The notes: a model not told the origin generated them from the sequence alone. A DNA stretch of 64,000 nt from Gemmatimonas aurantiaca T-27 (GCF_000010305.1 NC_012489.1:2797646-2861645); one strand, 5' to 3'. Shown: positions 9,307-18,340, counted from the stretch's first letter. Program-made: numbers and translations.

Positions 9307-9609
9307 TCAGCCCTTGAGCTCGGAGAAACGATCGAGATTCAACGATCGCGCATGCTTGACCAGCAGCAACACGATCGGGATCGCGAGCGCGACCTCCGCC
9401 GTGGCCACCACGAACACCAGGAACACCATGACCGCTCCCGCCGCATCGCCACGCTGCTGCGAAAAGGTCACGAGGCTGAGATTCACTCCGTTCAGCATCA
9501 GCTCCATGCACATCAGCATGATGAGCGCATTGCGGCGGATCACGACCCCCAGCAGCCCAAACACAAACAGGGCGCCGGACAGACACAACAACAGCGTGAC
9601 CTTATCCAC
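9307..9609 (-). CDS. nuoK: NADH-quinone oxidoreductase subunit K
   Basis: NuoK (100 aa) has the expected three membrane helices. The two conserved intramembrane glutamates needed for proton transfer are visible in LMCMELMLNGVNLS and in VVATAEVALAIPIVLLL. The start is GTG at 9609, which overlaps the nuoJ stop as GTGGATAA. It precedes nuoL by 6 bases. Length and topology match the family exactly. Confidence 0.95.
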   Translation of the reverse strand: MDKVTLLLCLSGALFVFGLLGVVIRRNALIMLMCMELMLNGVNLSLVTFSQQRGDAAGAVMVFLVFVVATAEVALAIPIVLLLVKHARSLNLDRFSELKG

Positions 9610-10111
9610 GGGCGCTCCCTCCTGCCCGTCGGCTCACACCGATCACGGCCAGTGCGGCCACGATCGCGGCGACCAGAAACACCGACGTGAGTTCAAACGC
9701 CAGCCAGTATTCGCGCAGGAACGCGGTGGAGAACTCCGTCAACCCGAACGATTGCGACGACGCCGGCAACTCGGCCTGCGGCACGCCCGGCCGCGACATG
9801 CCAATCGCCAATGCCGCCAGCAGCAACGCGCCCGCCACCAGTCCAGGCACCAGCAGACTGGAATAGCGCGGATTGTTCGGTGATTCCCGCACCTGCAACA
9901 GCATGATCACGTAGACCATGAACACCATCACGGCGCCCACGTAGATCAACACTTGAAATGCCGCGATGAAGTGCACGCCGAGCAATCCATAGATCGCGCC
10001 CAGCGACATCATCGACGTGATCAGCGCCAACGCCACGCGCATCGGCTCTTTCAGGACCAACATCGACGCGGCGCTGACCAGCGCCAGCAGGCCGAAGACG
10101 GCCAGAATCAA
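9602..10111 (-). CDS. nuoJ: NADH-quinone oxidoreductase subunit J (start uncertain)
   Basis: NuoJ is a five-helix membrane subunit of complex I. Helices are visible from residue 3 on, including the conserved FQVLIYVGAVMVFMVYVIML with its pi-bulge region. The start is a problem. The TTG at 10111 overlaps the nuoI stop as TTGA and gives 169 aa. The in-frame codons just upstream read C-P-I-E-T with no ATG, GTG or TTG. A GTG with a good ribosome-binding context (GGAGG) lies four codons upstream but is out of frame by one base, because of a run of four C (coding strand, + strand G at 10121-10124). The body of the gene is secure. Confidence 0.85.
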   Translation of the reverse strand: MILAVFGLLALVSAASMLVLKEPMRVALALITSMMSLGAIYGLLGVHFIAAFQVLIYVGAVMVFMVYVIMLLQVRESPNNPRYSSLLVPGLVAGALLLAALAIGMSRPGVPQAELPASSQSFGLTEFSTAFLREYWLAFELTSVFLVAAIVAALAVIGVSRRAGGSARG

Positions 10112-10749
10112 TGTTTCGATGGGGCACCTCCCTCCGGCCGCGAGCCACGCGTGAGCGCGACGGGCTTGGGCGGATACGGCTTGGCCACGTCCGACTGCGG
10201 ACGCCACGTCATCATCTCGTCCATGGTGATCCACATGTTGTAGCGATCGTCGGACACGAGGTTCGGCACATCCGGTTCCATGCGAATGGCATCTTCCGGA
10301 CACGCCTCCACGCACATGCCGCAGAACACGCAACGTGAGTAGTCGATCTCGAAGCGCACCGGATACTTGGGGTGAGCCGGATCATTCATGTCGAAGCCCG
10401 GCTCGATCTCGATGACCTTCGCCGGACACACCGTCGCGCACATGTTGCAGGCGATACACTGCACCGACCCATCGGGCCGCTGCGTGAGCACGTGTTTGCC
10501 ACGATTGCGCGGTGCAAAATCGGCGCGCCGCTCCTCGGGATAGTACGTCGTCACAGCGCCGCGCCGGCCAGTGATCCACTTGCCCATGTTGCGCAGAAAC
10601 ACACCGGTGGTGATGGCCAGACCACGCAACACCTCTGGCAGGTAGGCGCGCTCCCACAACGTCATCGTGGGTTCGTTCCAGTACTCCTTGCGGGCGTAGC
10701 GCACCGGCTTCACACGCGGTGCCGGCTGGCCTGAATCAGGCGTACTCAT
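10108..10749 (-). CDS. nuoI: NADH-quinone oxidoreductase subunit I (8Fe-8S ferredoxin-like)
   Basis: NuoI (213 aa) carries the two 4Fe-4S clusters N6a and N6b that lead electrons from the peripheral arm towards NuoB. Both cluster motifs are intact: CIACNMCATVCPAK and CVFCGMCVEACPED. The ATG at 10749 is chosen because it overlaps the nuoH stop in the 4-base form ATGA; the frame remains open upstream but gives unrelated residues. The C-terminal extension after the second cluster is about 55 residues and rich in Pro and Arg. Confidence 0.95.
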   Translation of the reverse strand: MSTPDSGQPAPRVKPVRYARKEYWNEPTMTLWERAYLPEVLRGLAITTGVFLRNMGKWITGRRGAVTTYYPEERRADFAPRNRGKHVLTQRPDGSVQCIACNMCATVCPAKVIEIEPGFDMNDPAHPKYPVRFEIDYSRCVFCGMCVEACPEDAIRMEPDVPNLVSDDRYNMWITMDEMMTWRPQSDVAKPYPPKPVALTRGSRPEGGAPSKH

Positions 10750-11900
10750 GCCCCACCTCCACGCCACCACTGCACCAGCACCGTCGCGATGAGATTCGCC
10801 ACCGACACCGGCAACAGCAACTTCCACGATAGCCCAAGCATCTGATCATACCGAAAGCGCGGCAACGTCCACCGGATCTGGATCTGCAGCACGCACAACA
10901 GGGCCACCTTGCCCAGGAACGTGAGCAACTGCAGGGGCACCCGCACACCCTGACTGAGTGCAATCTCCCGCCCACCCGGCAGCAGGAACCCTGCGTCGGT
11001 CATGAACGGCAGGTTGTACCCACCGAGGAACAGCGTGGAGAACAGCGCGGCCACGATCGCGATCTGGATGAACTCGGAGAACATGAACAGTCCGAGCTTC
11101 ATGGCGCTGTATTCCGTGAAATAGCCAGCCACCAGCTCCGACTCGGCCTCCGGCAGATCGAACGGAATGCGCTTGTTTTCGGCAATCGCGGCCGTCAGGA
11201 ACAGGAACGCCGCCAAGGGCTGCTGAAACACCCCCCATGCCGGCAGCACACCCAGCAATGTCCCCGACTGTTGCCGCACGATGGAGCCAAGATCCACGGT
11301 GCCGTAGATGAGGATGAGCCCCATCACGGTGAGCCCCATGACCAGTTCGTACGAAATCATCTGCGAACCGGCACGCAGCCCGCCGAGCAGCGAGAACTTG
11401 TTCTCCGACGCCCATCCCGCCAGCATTGCGCCGATGATGGTCAGTCCGCTGAAGGCAAAAACGACCAACAGACCGGCATCGAGCTGCGCAATCTGCATGG
11501 GATAGGTCCGTCCACCGAACCATCCGGCCAGCGATGGAAACAACGCGCCGGGGTCGATCGTTCCGCCAAACGGCACGACAGCAAACACCAGCAACACCGG
11601 TGTGAACACCACAAACGGCGCCAGGAAGTATCCCAGCTTGTCGTGGGCATTGGGCTTGAAGTTCTCCTTCAGCAGCATTTTGGCGCCGTCCGCCATGCCG
11701 TGAAAAAGACCCAGCCACACCAATTTGATATTGGTGAACGGAATGCGGATGTACGCACGGTTCGCACCGATACGGTCGGACATCACCGCCGACTGCTTCC
11801 GCTCCACCCAGGTGAGCAAACCACCAAAGCTCAGCAACATCACCATGGAATAGGCGATGAAGATGAGCGCCATCACGAGATCCGGCAGCACGCTGCTCAT
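10746..11900 (-). CDS. nuoH: NADH-quinone oxidoreductase subunit H
   Basis: NuoH (384 aa) forms the quinone-binding chamber where the membrane and peripheral arms of complex I meet. It has about eight hydrophobic helices, the conserved WVERKQSAVMSDRIGANR loop in the place of the usual ERRxxxRxQxRxGPN motif, and acidic loop segments such as FDLPEAESELVAGYFTEYS. It overlaps nuoG and nuoI by 4 bases each (ATGA). Length is near the upper end of the usual range. Confidence 0.95.
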   Translation of the reverse strand: MSSVLPDLVMALIFIAYSMVMLLSFGGLLTWVERKQSAVMSDRIGANRAYIRIPFTNIKLVWLGLFHGMADGAKMLLKENFKPNAHDKLGYFLAPFVVFTPVLLVFAVVPFGGTIDPGALFPSLAGWFGGRTYPMQIAQLDAGLLVVFAFSGLTIIGAMLAGWASENKFSLLGGLRAGSQMISYELVMGLTVMGLILIYGTVDLGSIVRQQSGTLLGVLPAWGVFQQPLAAFLFLTAAIAENKRIPFDLPEAESELVAGYFTEYSAMKLGLFMFSEFIQIAIVAALFSTLFLGGYNLPFMTDAGFLLPGGREIALSQGVRVPLQLLTFLGKVALLCVLQIQIRWTLPRFRYDQMLGLSWKLLLPVSVANLIATVLVQWWRGGGA

Positions 11901-13399
11901 GCCGGCACCTTCTGACGGGAAGCATCAGCCGAAACACCGGCCGAGACCAACAGGCCAAACAATGCCTCGGCGTCGCTCACCAGCGGCGCGGCCGCAAAGC
12001 TCGGCGCAAAGGCACTGACCTTGCCTTCGAAGTTCGTATAGTGGCCGGCGCGTTCAGTCTGCACGCTGATAGGCAAAAAGACCCGGGCCGACCCATTGTC
12101 GTCGTCGGCGTACGAATCCAGCCGGATCACCTGGGCGCCTGATGGCAGCAGCGCCGAGGGAACCCCCTCGCCCCAGACCAGCACGACATCCGTATCACCG
12201 GGGATGGCCGCCAATCCTTGCTCGGGCAATGCGGGAAACAACGCCAGTGCCCCCCGTCGATTGGGATTCTTGTCGGCCTTGATCAGGATGTCATCCTCCA
12301 CCACCTCACCAGCCACCGGCTGATGATCGGCCTTCACCCACGACGTCAGGCGCGCTCCAAGCGACGCAGCGATCGTCTGCTGGAATGCTGCCAGTTCTTC
12401 ATTCGATCCCCAGCTCGAGACGAGCGCCACGGCCTTCTTCGCGCCGGCCAGCGCACGCGCCGCCTCACCAACCGCCTCCGCGCGATCCACCGCGCGTCCG
12501 GCAATCATCGGCTGCTCCGCACGCGGGCGCTCGAAGATGCGCGCCAGATCGCGGGCCTTGTTGCACACCCACGGACCGTTCACGTCGGGATTCTCCCGGG
12601 GCGTGACCCGCTCGATGCGGCTGTTCAGCTTCGGATCGAGCGCCTTGAAGGCCCAGGCCTTCCGACGATGCCACACATCGATAGTGCAGCCGCGTTCACA
12701 CCCCGGACACACCGACGCCGTGGCCTCGGTGTACCACACACGCGAATTGTCGATGTTCTCGCGCGACAGCAACGCCCCGACGGGACAGATGTCGATGACA
12801 TTATCCGAGTACACATCATCGTTGAAGTTCGCGTCCTCGGCGGGCCGAATCAGCGAATGATCACCGCGGTTCACCGCACCGAGCGCCCGTGTCTTCGACA
12901 CTTCGTTCGTGAACCGCACACAGCGCGTGCACATGATGCAGCGCTCGTTGTCCAGCATGATGCGATCGGACAACGGATAGAACTTGGTGGCGACGTTCTT
13001 CTTGTCGCGCGACAGGGACGCCGCGCCGTTGTGTTCGTAGTGGTAGTCCTGCAGCGTGCATTCGCCCGACTTGCTGCAGATGCCACAATCCACCGGATGG
13101 TTCAAGGTGATGAACTGCATGGTGTCCTTGCGCAGCTTCTTCACCGTATCCGAGTTGAGCAGCACCCGCATACCTGCCGTTACCGGCATGTTGCACCCGA
13201 TATCGAACCACGGGTCGCCGTTGTCCTGCTCCACTTCCACCATGCAAATGCGACAGTTGCCGGGCACTGACAACTGCGGATGCCAGCAAAAGTGTGGCAC
13301 ATCGAACCCGTGCTCACGGGCTGCCTGAATGACCGTCTGGCCATCTTTGGCGGTCACCGGATGGCCGTCGATGAAAAAGTCGAGAATCTTCTCGCTCAT
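11897..13399 (-). CDS. nuoG: NADH-quinone oxidoreductase subunit G, short form
   Basis: NuoG carries several iron-sulfur clusters of the peripheral arm. Visible in order are the 2Fe-2S set (HFCWHPQLSVPGNCRICMVE), the His-Cys cluster (NHPVDCGICSKSGECTLQDY), a 4Fe-4S set (CIMCTRCVRF with DICPVGAL) and the further CPGCERGCTID motif at about residue 233. The protein is only 500 aa, whereas many NuoG proteins have 680-900, so the molybdopterin-oxidoreductase-like C-terminal domain is strongly shortened. The clusters needed for electron flow are kept. It overlaps nuoF and nuoH by 4 bases each. Confidence 0.94.
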   Translation of the reverse strand: MSEKILDFFIDGHPVTAKDGQTVIQAAREHGFDVPHFCWHPQLSVPGNCRICMVEVEQDNGDPWFDIGCNMPVTAGMRVLLNSDTVKKLRKDTMQFITLNHPVDCGICSKSGECTLQDYHYEHNGAASLSRDKKNVATKFYPLSDRIMLDNERCIMCTRCVRFTNEVSKTRALGAVNRGDHSLIRPAEDANFNDDVYSDNVIDICPVGALLSRENIDNSRVWYTEATASVCPGCERGCTIDVWHRRKAWAFKALDPKLNSRIERVTPRENPDVNGPWVCNKARDLARIFERPRAEQPMIAGRAVDRAEAVGEAARALAGAKKAVALVSSWGSNEELAAFQQTIAASLGARLTSWVKADHQPVAGEVVEDDILIKADKNPNRRGALALFPALPEQGLAAIPGDTDVVLVWGEGVPSALLPSGAQVIRLDSYADDDNGSARVFLPISVQTERAGHYTNFEGKVSAFAPSFAAAPLVSDAEALFGLLVSAGVSADASRQKVPA

Positions 13400-14754
13400 G
13401 TCGTAGCCCCCACGGCCGCAAACGGATCTTCCACCGTCAAGCTGCCGTCGTACATCGAGCGCCCGTGCGTGATGAAATGCTCGAACTCATCCCGGTAGTG
13501 ATCGAGAATGGCAGAGCAGGCATATCCGGCCGAGTCACCGAGACTGCAGATGGTGGTCCCGTCGTTCGCCGTGGAAATGTGGTAGAGACGATCGATGTCT
13601 TCCGGCCGTCCTTCGCCGCGCACGATGCGATCGAGAATCCGCTCCATCCAGCCCATGCCTTCGCGGCACGGTGTGCACTGCCCGCACGATTCGTGGTGAT
13701 AGAACCGCTGAATCACTCGCGCGACCCGCACCATGCACGTGCCTTCGGCGATCACGATCATGCCCCCCGAACCGATCTGCGAACCGGCGGCCAGCGCCGA
13801 ATTGTGATCGAGCGTGCGACCCTTGAGCTCATTGGCGTCGAGGATCTTGGTGGACACGCCCCCGGGAATTACGCACTTGAGCGCACGTCCGCCGAGAATG
13901 CCGCCGCAGTCTTCGTAGATGAACTTCTCCCACGAGTAGCCGTACTCGATCTCATAGACGCCCGGACGGACCAGGTGGCCGGAGATGGAAATCATCTGCG
14001 TACCGGGACTCTTGGGCAGCCCCACCTTGCGGAAGGTCTCGCCGCCTTCGCCAATGATGGCGGGAATGTTGGCCAGCGTTTCCACGTTGTTCACCACCGT
14101 CGGGCGCTGATAGAGCCCCTTCACGGTGAGACGCGGCGGACGATTGCGCGGCCAGCCCTTTTTCCCCTCGAGCGACGCCAGCATGGCCGACGCTTCCCCA
14201 CACACGTAGGAACCCGCGCCACGATAAAGCACGATATCGAGTGAGTATCCGGTGCCGAGGATGTTCTCACCCAGCAGACCGGCGGCATACGCCTCTTCGA
14301 TCGCATCGCGCAGTCGGCGGAACGGCAGATCAAATTCGCCGCGGATGTAGATGAACGCATGCCGACCCATGATGGCGTAGGACGCCAGGATGAGTCCTTC
14401 GATGCAGAGGTGCGGCACATGTTCCAACAGCCAGCGATCCTTGAACGTGCCCGGCTCACCTTCGTCAGCGTTCATGCAGACGTAGTGAGGCTCGCCATCG
14501 GTCAGCTTGATGACACCCCACTTGCGGCCAGCCGGGAACGCCGCGCCACCATGCCCCAGCAACCCTGACGCGGCCACTTCCTTCGTGACATCGGTGGGCT
14601 GCATGCTGGTGAGGGCCTTTTGCAACGACTGATAGCCACCACGCGCCTTGTACGCTGCCAGCGAATGCGAGCTATCGGTGACCGGGAAGTTCATGAAGTA
14701 CTTCCGGCCACTCAACGTCGGGAAAGTCGGTTCGGTCGTGTCGGGCGCCGTCAT
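13396..14754 (-). CDS. nuoF: NADH-quinone oxidoreductase subunit F
   Basis: NuoF (452 aa) binds NADH and FMN and holds cluster N3, the entry point of electrons into complex I. The nucleotide site appears as GLLGHGGAAFPAGRKW and NADEGEPGTFKDR, and the cluster motif as SCGQCTPCREGMGWM with the fourth Cys in TICSLGDSAG. The ATG at 14754 is chosen because it overlaps the nuoE stop as ATGA; the frame stays open further upstream but the residues there are unrelated. There is nothing unusual in length. Confidence 0.95.
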   Translation of the reverse strand: MTAPDTTEPTFPTLSGRKYFMNFPVTDSSHSLAAYKARGGYQSLQKALTSMQPTDVTKEVAASGLLGHGGAAFPAGRKWGVIKLTDGEPHYVCMNADEGEPGTFKDRWLLEHVPHLCIEGLILASYAIMGRHAFIYIRGEFDLPFRRLRDAIEEAYAAGLLGENILGTGYSLDIVLYRGAGSYVCGEASAMLASLEGKKGWPRNRPPRLTVKGLYQRPTVVNNVETLANIPAIIGEGGETFRKVGLPKSPGTQMISISGHLVRPGVYEIEYGYSWEKFIYEDCGGILGGRALKCVIPGGVSTKILDANELKGRTLDHNSALAAGSQIGSGGMIVIAEGTCMVRVARVIQRFYHHESCGQCTPCREGMGWMERILDRIVRGEGRPEDIDRLYHISTANDGTTICSLGDSAGYACSAILDHYRDEFEHFITHGRSMYDGSLTVEDPFAAVGATT

Positions 14755-15272
14755 TTCGAGAGATCCTCGAGCAGCGCATCCACAGAAGCCGGCGTCAGAT
14801 TCTCGTGGTAGGTGTCGTTCACCATCATCATGGGAGCCGTGCCGCAGGACGCGAGGCACTCCACCGTGCTCAGGGTGAACTTGCCATCGGCCGTTGTCTC
14901 ACCGGGCTGGATGCCCAGCTTGGCGCACAGATAGCCCACCAGCCCCTCTGCACCACGCAACGAGCAGGACAGGTTGTGACACACCTGCAGGTGATGATTG
15001 CCGAGTGGCACGCGCGTGAACTGCGTGTAGAACGCGATGACCTCGTCCACCTGCATACGCGGCACACCCAGGTAGGCCACCAGCTCATCGATGTCGCTGT
15101 CGGCGATGTACCCGCGCTCCTCCTGGATGCGGCGCAGGCACGGGATGGTGAGCGACCCGGTAAAGTCCGACGGATAGCGCTGCTTCCAGCGCTCGAACTC
15201 GGGGATGAGATGCTGGATATTCTGCATCGGCGGCTTCGGCATCGGTGTCTCGTGCGAAGTCGGCGCGGTCAC
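14751..15272 (-). CDS. nuoE: NADH-quinone oxidoreductase subunit E
   Basis: NuoE (173 aa) is the thioredoxin-fold 24-kDa subunit with 2Fe-2S cluster N1a. The ligand pattern C-x4-C (VCHNLSC) and C-x3-C (CLASC) is complete. The N-terminal helical bundle region EFERWKQRYPSDFTGS and the YGIADSDI-like segment GYIADSDIDELVAYL are typical. It overlaps nuoD and nuoF by ATGA. The first 16 residues are Pro-rich and unconserved, so translation could also begin at one of the internal Met codons there. Confidence 0.94.
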   Translation of the reverse strand: MTAPTSHETPMPKPPMQNIQHLIPEFERWKQRYPSDFTGSLTIPCLRRIQEERGYIADSDIDELVAYLGVPRMQVDEVIAFYTQFTRVPLGNHHLQVCHNLSCSLRGAEGLVGYLCAKLGIQPGETTADGKFTLSTVECLASCGTAPMMMVNDTYHENLTPASVDALLEDLSK

Positions 15273-16507
15273 CGGTCACACTCGCCGCCGATCATGTTGA
15301 TCGATCCGAACGAGGTGACGATGTCGGCAAGCTGATATCCGTCGAGCATGCGATGCGCACCACCCATGTGCACAAAACTCGGCGAGCGCACGTGCACCTT
15401 GTAGGGCACACCTTCACCGGTGCTGACGATGTAGAACCCCAGCTCTCCATTCGCGCCTTCATGGGCGACGTAGGCATCACCAGCCGGTACGGCCGGGCCT
15501 TCCATCACCAGCTTGAAGTGATTGATCAGTGACTCGATTTCCGAGTACACCAACTGCTTCTCGGGAAACACGCACCGGCGGTCGTCGACATTGATCGGCC
15601 CATCGGGAATCATGTCCATGAGCTGGCGAATCATGTACACCGATTCGTCCATCTCCCGCATGCGCACGTAGTAGCGATCGTAGTTGTCGCCGAAAATGCC
15701 CACCGGCACGTCGAAATCGAGTTCAGCGTACGCGAGATACGGCGTATCCTTGCGCAGGTCACGCTTGGCACCGGTGGAGCGCAGCACCGGGCCCGTGAAG
15801 CCCCAATGCAGCGCATCCGCGGTGTTGATCGTGCCCACGTTCCGCAGACGATCGATGAAGATCCGGTTCCGATCCACGAGGCCGTGCACCCGCTCCGCGT
15901 ACTGTTCGTAGTCACGCAGGATCTCCCCCAGGCGCTTGAACCAGCCATCGGGCACATCCGCCGCCAGGCCACCAATGCGACCGTACGAATACGTCACGCG
16001 GGCACCGGTGAGCGCGGCCAGGTGCTCGTACATGGAATCACGCACCGTCACCAGGTACAGGAACGCCGTCATGGCGCCCAATTCCATGAGAGAGGCCGCC
16101 ACACATGTGAGGTGGTCGGCGAGCCGCGAGTACTCCGAGAGCAGCGTGCGCAGGTACTTGGTGCGTGGCGTGATCTCGATGCCCATGAGCTGCTCCACCC
16201 CATCGCAGTACGCGAAGTTGTTGATCAGCGCCGAGCAATAGTTCAGGCGGTCGACATATGGAATGAGATTGTGCCAGGTGTGATCCTCGCACTCCTTCTC
16301 GAATCCGCGATGCAGGTACCCGCAGTGCACATCGGTACGCAGCACCTTCTCACCATCGAGTTCGGCGATGATCTGCACCGTACCATGGGTGGCCGGGTGC
16401 GAGGGGCCGATGTTCACCACCACCGTGTCATCACGCGACGGCCCAAAGGCCGCCCTGACCGGATTGGCGATCGGCGGGAGGATGACGGGGTTAGCGGACA
16501 AGGGCAC
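15269..16507 (-). CDS. nuoD: NADH-quinone oxidoreductase subunit D
   Basis: NuoD (412 aa) is the 49-kDa subunit that builds the quinone site with NuoB. Family hallmarks are IGPSHPATHGT near residue 35, TDVHCGYLHRGFEK, the DRLNYCSALINNFAY segment and the C-terminal DIVTSFGSINMIGGECDR ending. The likely start is GTG at 16507, overlapping the end of nuoC; a TTG two codons later (16501) is an alternative. The open frame further upstream is nuoC read in another frame. NuoC and NuoD are separate proteins here, not fused as in E. coli. Confidence 0.94.
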   Translation of the reverse strand: MPLSANPVILPPIANPVRAAFGPSRDDTVVVNIGPSHPATHGTVQIIAELDGEKVLRTDVHCGYLHRGFEKECEDHTWHNLIPYVDRLNYCSALINNFAYCDGVEQLMGIEITPRTKYLRTLLSEYSRLADHLTCVAASLMELGAMTAFLYLVTVRDSMYEHLAALTGARVTYSYGRIGGLAADVPDGWFKRLGEILRDYEQYAERVHGLVDRNRIFIDRLRNVGTINTADALHWGFTGPVLRSTGAKRDLRKDTPYLAYAELDFDVPVGIFGDNYDRYYVRMREMDESVYMIRQLMDMIPDGPINVDDRRCVFPEKQLVYSEIESLINHFKLVMEGPAVPAGDAYVAHEGANGELGFYIVSTGEGVPYKVHVRSPSFVHMGGAHRMLDGYQLADIVTSFGSINMIGGECDR

Positions 16508-17090
16508 TCTGCGGCGGACGGTACGGCACGAGCGGCTGTTCCTGCTGCTTGGGGTAGTCCTTGCGCAGCGGATGGCCCACAAACCCCTCGTACAACAGAA
16601 TGGGGCGCAGATCGGCGTTTCCACGGAACACGATGCCATACATGTCATGGCATTCACGCTCCATGTATCCGGCGGACCCGTACAACGACGTCAGCGTCTC
16701 CACTTCGGGAAGAGACTCCTCCACCCGTACTTTGAGACGTACGCGCACATGGTGTGCCGTGGCATAGAAGTGGTAGACCACTTCGAAGCGGGGCGTCTGC
16801 CCCAGCCAATCCACGGCCGTGACATCGAGAAAGAGATCGAACCCGAAGGTATCGCGGAGGCGGTGCGCGACGGTGAGCAGGGCTTCGGGGAGCAGTTCCA
16901 GTACGAGGATGCCGTGTTGCACCCCCAGCGACCGGATCGGACGGGCGGCCGACAGCGGGAGAGGCGCCTGCGCGTCCTGCGCCTGCGCGTCCTCACCGGT
17001 GGTGGCGGTAACCATCTGCTCGTGGAGCGCCTGCCCGATGAGCGTCTGCTCGAGCTGCGCAAAAATCGGCGCGGAGACCGGCACGGTCAC
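16491..17090 (-). CDS. nuoC: NADH-quinone oxidoreductase subunit C
   Basis: NuoC (199 aa) is the 30-kDa peripheral subunit of complex I. The conserved C-terminal block is present: FYATAHHVRVRLKVRV, the YMERECHDMYGIVFRGN signature and LRKDYP. The start is placed at GTG 17090, which overlaps the nuoB stop; a second GTG at 17084 is equally close. The N-terminal 45 residues include a low-complexity Ala/Gln/Asp stretch (GEDAQAQDAQAP) encoded by an imperfect direct repeat in the DNA around 16970-16990. Confidence 0.93.
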   Translation of the reverse strand: MTVPVSAPIFAQLEQTLIGQALHEQMVTATTGEDAQAQDAQAPLPLSAARPIRSLGVQHGILVLELLPEALLTVAHRLRDTFGFDLFLDVTAVDWLGQTPRFEVVYHFYATAHHVRVRLKVRVEESLPEVETLTSLYGSAGYMERECHDMYGIVFRGNADLRPILLYEGFVGHPLRKDYPKQQEQPLVPYRPPQSALVR

Positions 17091-17092
17091 GA

Positions 17093-17638
17093 TCAGAATC
17101 GGTCGTTGATGATGGGATGTCGCCCGTTGGCGATCTTTTCCTGCAGCCGCATGATCCCGTCGATCACCATCTCGGGGCGCGGCGGGCAGCCGGGGACATA
17201 GATGTCCACCGGGATGATGCGATCGATGCCCGGCAGGGAGGCATAGTTCTGATAGAAGCCGCCCGTGCTGGCACAGACGCCGAATGCCATGACCCATTTC
17301 GGCTCGCACATCTGCTCGTACACCTTGAGCAGAATGGGCGCCTGCTTCTGGGTGACCGTGCCGACCACCATCAGCAGGTCAGCCTGACGGGGCGAAAAGC
17401 GCGGCAGCGCGGCGCCGAAGCGGTCGGTATCGTAGGCCGACGCGCTGACGGCCATGAATTCCATGGCACAGCAGGCGGTGACGAATGGATACGGGAAGAG
17501 CGAAAACTTCCGCGCCCAGCCCACCAGTTCGTCTTTTCGCGTCGTCAGATACTCGAACGTCGCATGTTTACCCGGGGTGGCGGATCCGGCGGGCGCCGGT
17601 CTCGTCACATCCACGATCGGAAGTTGCTTGCCGTACAT
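17093..17638 (-). CDS. nuoB: NADH-quinone oxidoreductase subunit B
   Basis: NuoB (181 aa) holds the terminal cluster N2 that passes electrons to quinone. All four cysteine ligands are seen: the tandem pair in ACCAMEFM, QMCEPKW, and VPGCPPRPE. The ATG at 17638 follows the nuoA stop by 2 bases and gives the normal family length. An open frame continues upstream through nuoA but encodes unrelated residues. Confidence 0.96.
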   Translation of the reverse strand: MYGKQLPIVDVTRPAPAGSATPGKHATFEYLTTRKDELVGWARKFSLFPYPFVTACCAMEFMAVSASAYDTDRFGAALPRFSPRQADLLMVVGTVTQKQAPILLKVYEQMCEPKWVMAFGVCASTGGFYQNYASLPGIDRIIPVDIYVPGCPPRPEMVIDGIMRLQEKIANGRHPIINDRF

Positions 17639-17640
17639 GG

Positions 17641-18006
17641 TTACTCCGTCACGGCGTCCAGCACCCGCGCGCGATACACATACAGCAGGCACAACACCAG
17701 CAGCGCGGTGAACAGGAAAAAGGTGAAGACCATGAATCCCGTCAGCGGACGCGCACCGAGCGCCCAGATGAAGAGGAACATGGTCTCGAGATCGAACAAC
17801 AAGAAGAGGATGGCCACCGCGTAATACTTGATCGGCACCGCCTTCACATTGAGGACGTCGACGATCGTCGCCCCGCACTCGAACGGTTCGAGTTTGGTGG
17901 ACGTCATGGCCGGTTTGGGCCCCAGGATCGCGTTCAGCGCGAGCGCGAGGCCGACAAACCCCACGATGGCGCCGAAGTAGAGTAGGAACGTGACGTATGG
18001 TGTCAT
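17641..18006 (-). CDS. nuoA: NADH-quinone oxidoreductase subunit A
   Basis: NuoA (121 aa) is a three-helix membrane subunit and the first gene of the nuo operon. The conserved FECGATIVDVLNVKAVPIKY loop and the acidic second helix FLLFDLETMFLFIWA identify it. The start is the ATG at 18006; a GTG directly before it (18009) could also be used. The region upstream (18007-18486) should hold the promoter of the whole 14-gene operon, but no clear sigma-70 promoter was recognised on this strand. Confidence 0.95.
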   Translation of the reverse strand: MTPYVTFLLYFGAIVGFVGLALALNAILGPKPAMTSTKLEPFECGATIVDVLNVKAVPIKYYAVAILFLLFDLETMFLFIWALGARPLTGFMVFTFFLFTALLVLCLLYVYRARVLDAVTE

Positions 18007-18198
18007 CACAGGCGGGCGGGATCCGTGGAGTGCGTCGGCAGGATGGAGACCGAACGCACCTCGCAGAGTGGAAGGCCAGCCTCAGCTTTGCAACTGGCCT
18101 CTCGACGTGCGCAACGTGCGACCGGGTACCGGCGTCGTCAAGCAGGGTTTTCCCCTCAAGCGGCACCGATGGCGTGCATCGCCCCCGCCGGCGCGGTC

Positions 18199-18214
18199 CG
18201 CGTACGCGCGCGCG
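18199..18214. other. Alternating purine-pyrimidine tract, Z-DNA candidate
   Basis: Sixteen bases, CGCGTACGCGCGCGCG, alternate strictly between pyrimidine and purine. Such tracts can adopt Z-DNA under negative supercoiling. The position between two divergent operons, where supercoils build up, makes this plausible, but only the sequence pattern is seen. Confidence 0.4.
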
Positions 18215-18340
18215 GCCCCCCCTGTATCACCGTGCACACCTATATGGAAGGCATGCGCGACTCGTCCCGAGAAACCTCGAAACTTGGGCTGAACAGTAGG
18301 CATGCCGCCGATCCCTCCACTAAGATTTTCGGGGCATGAC

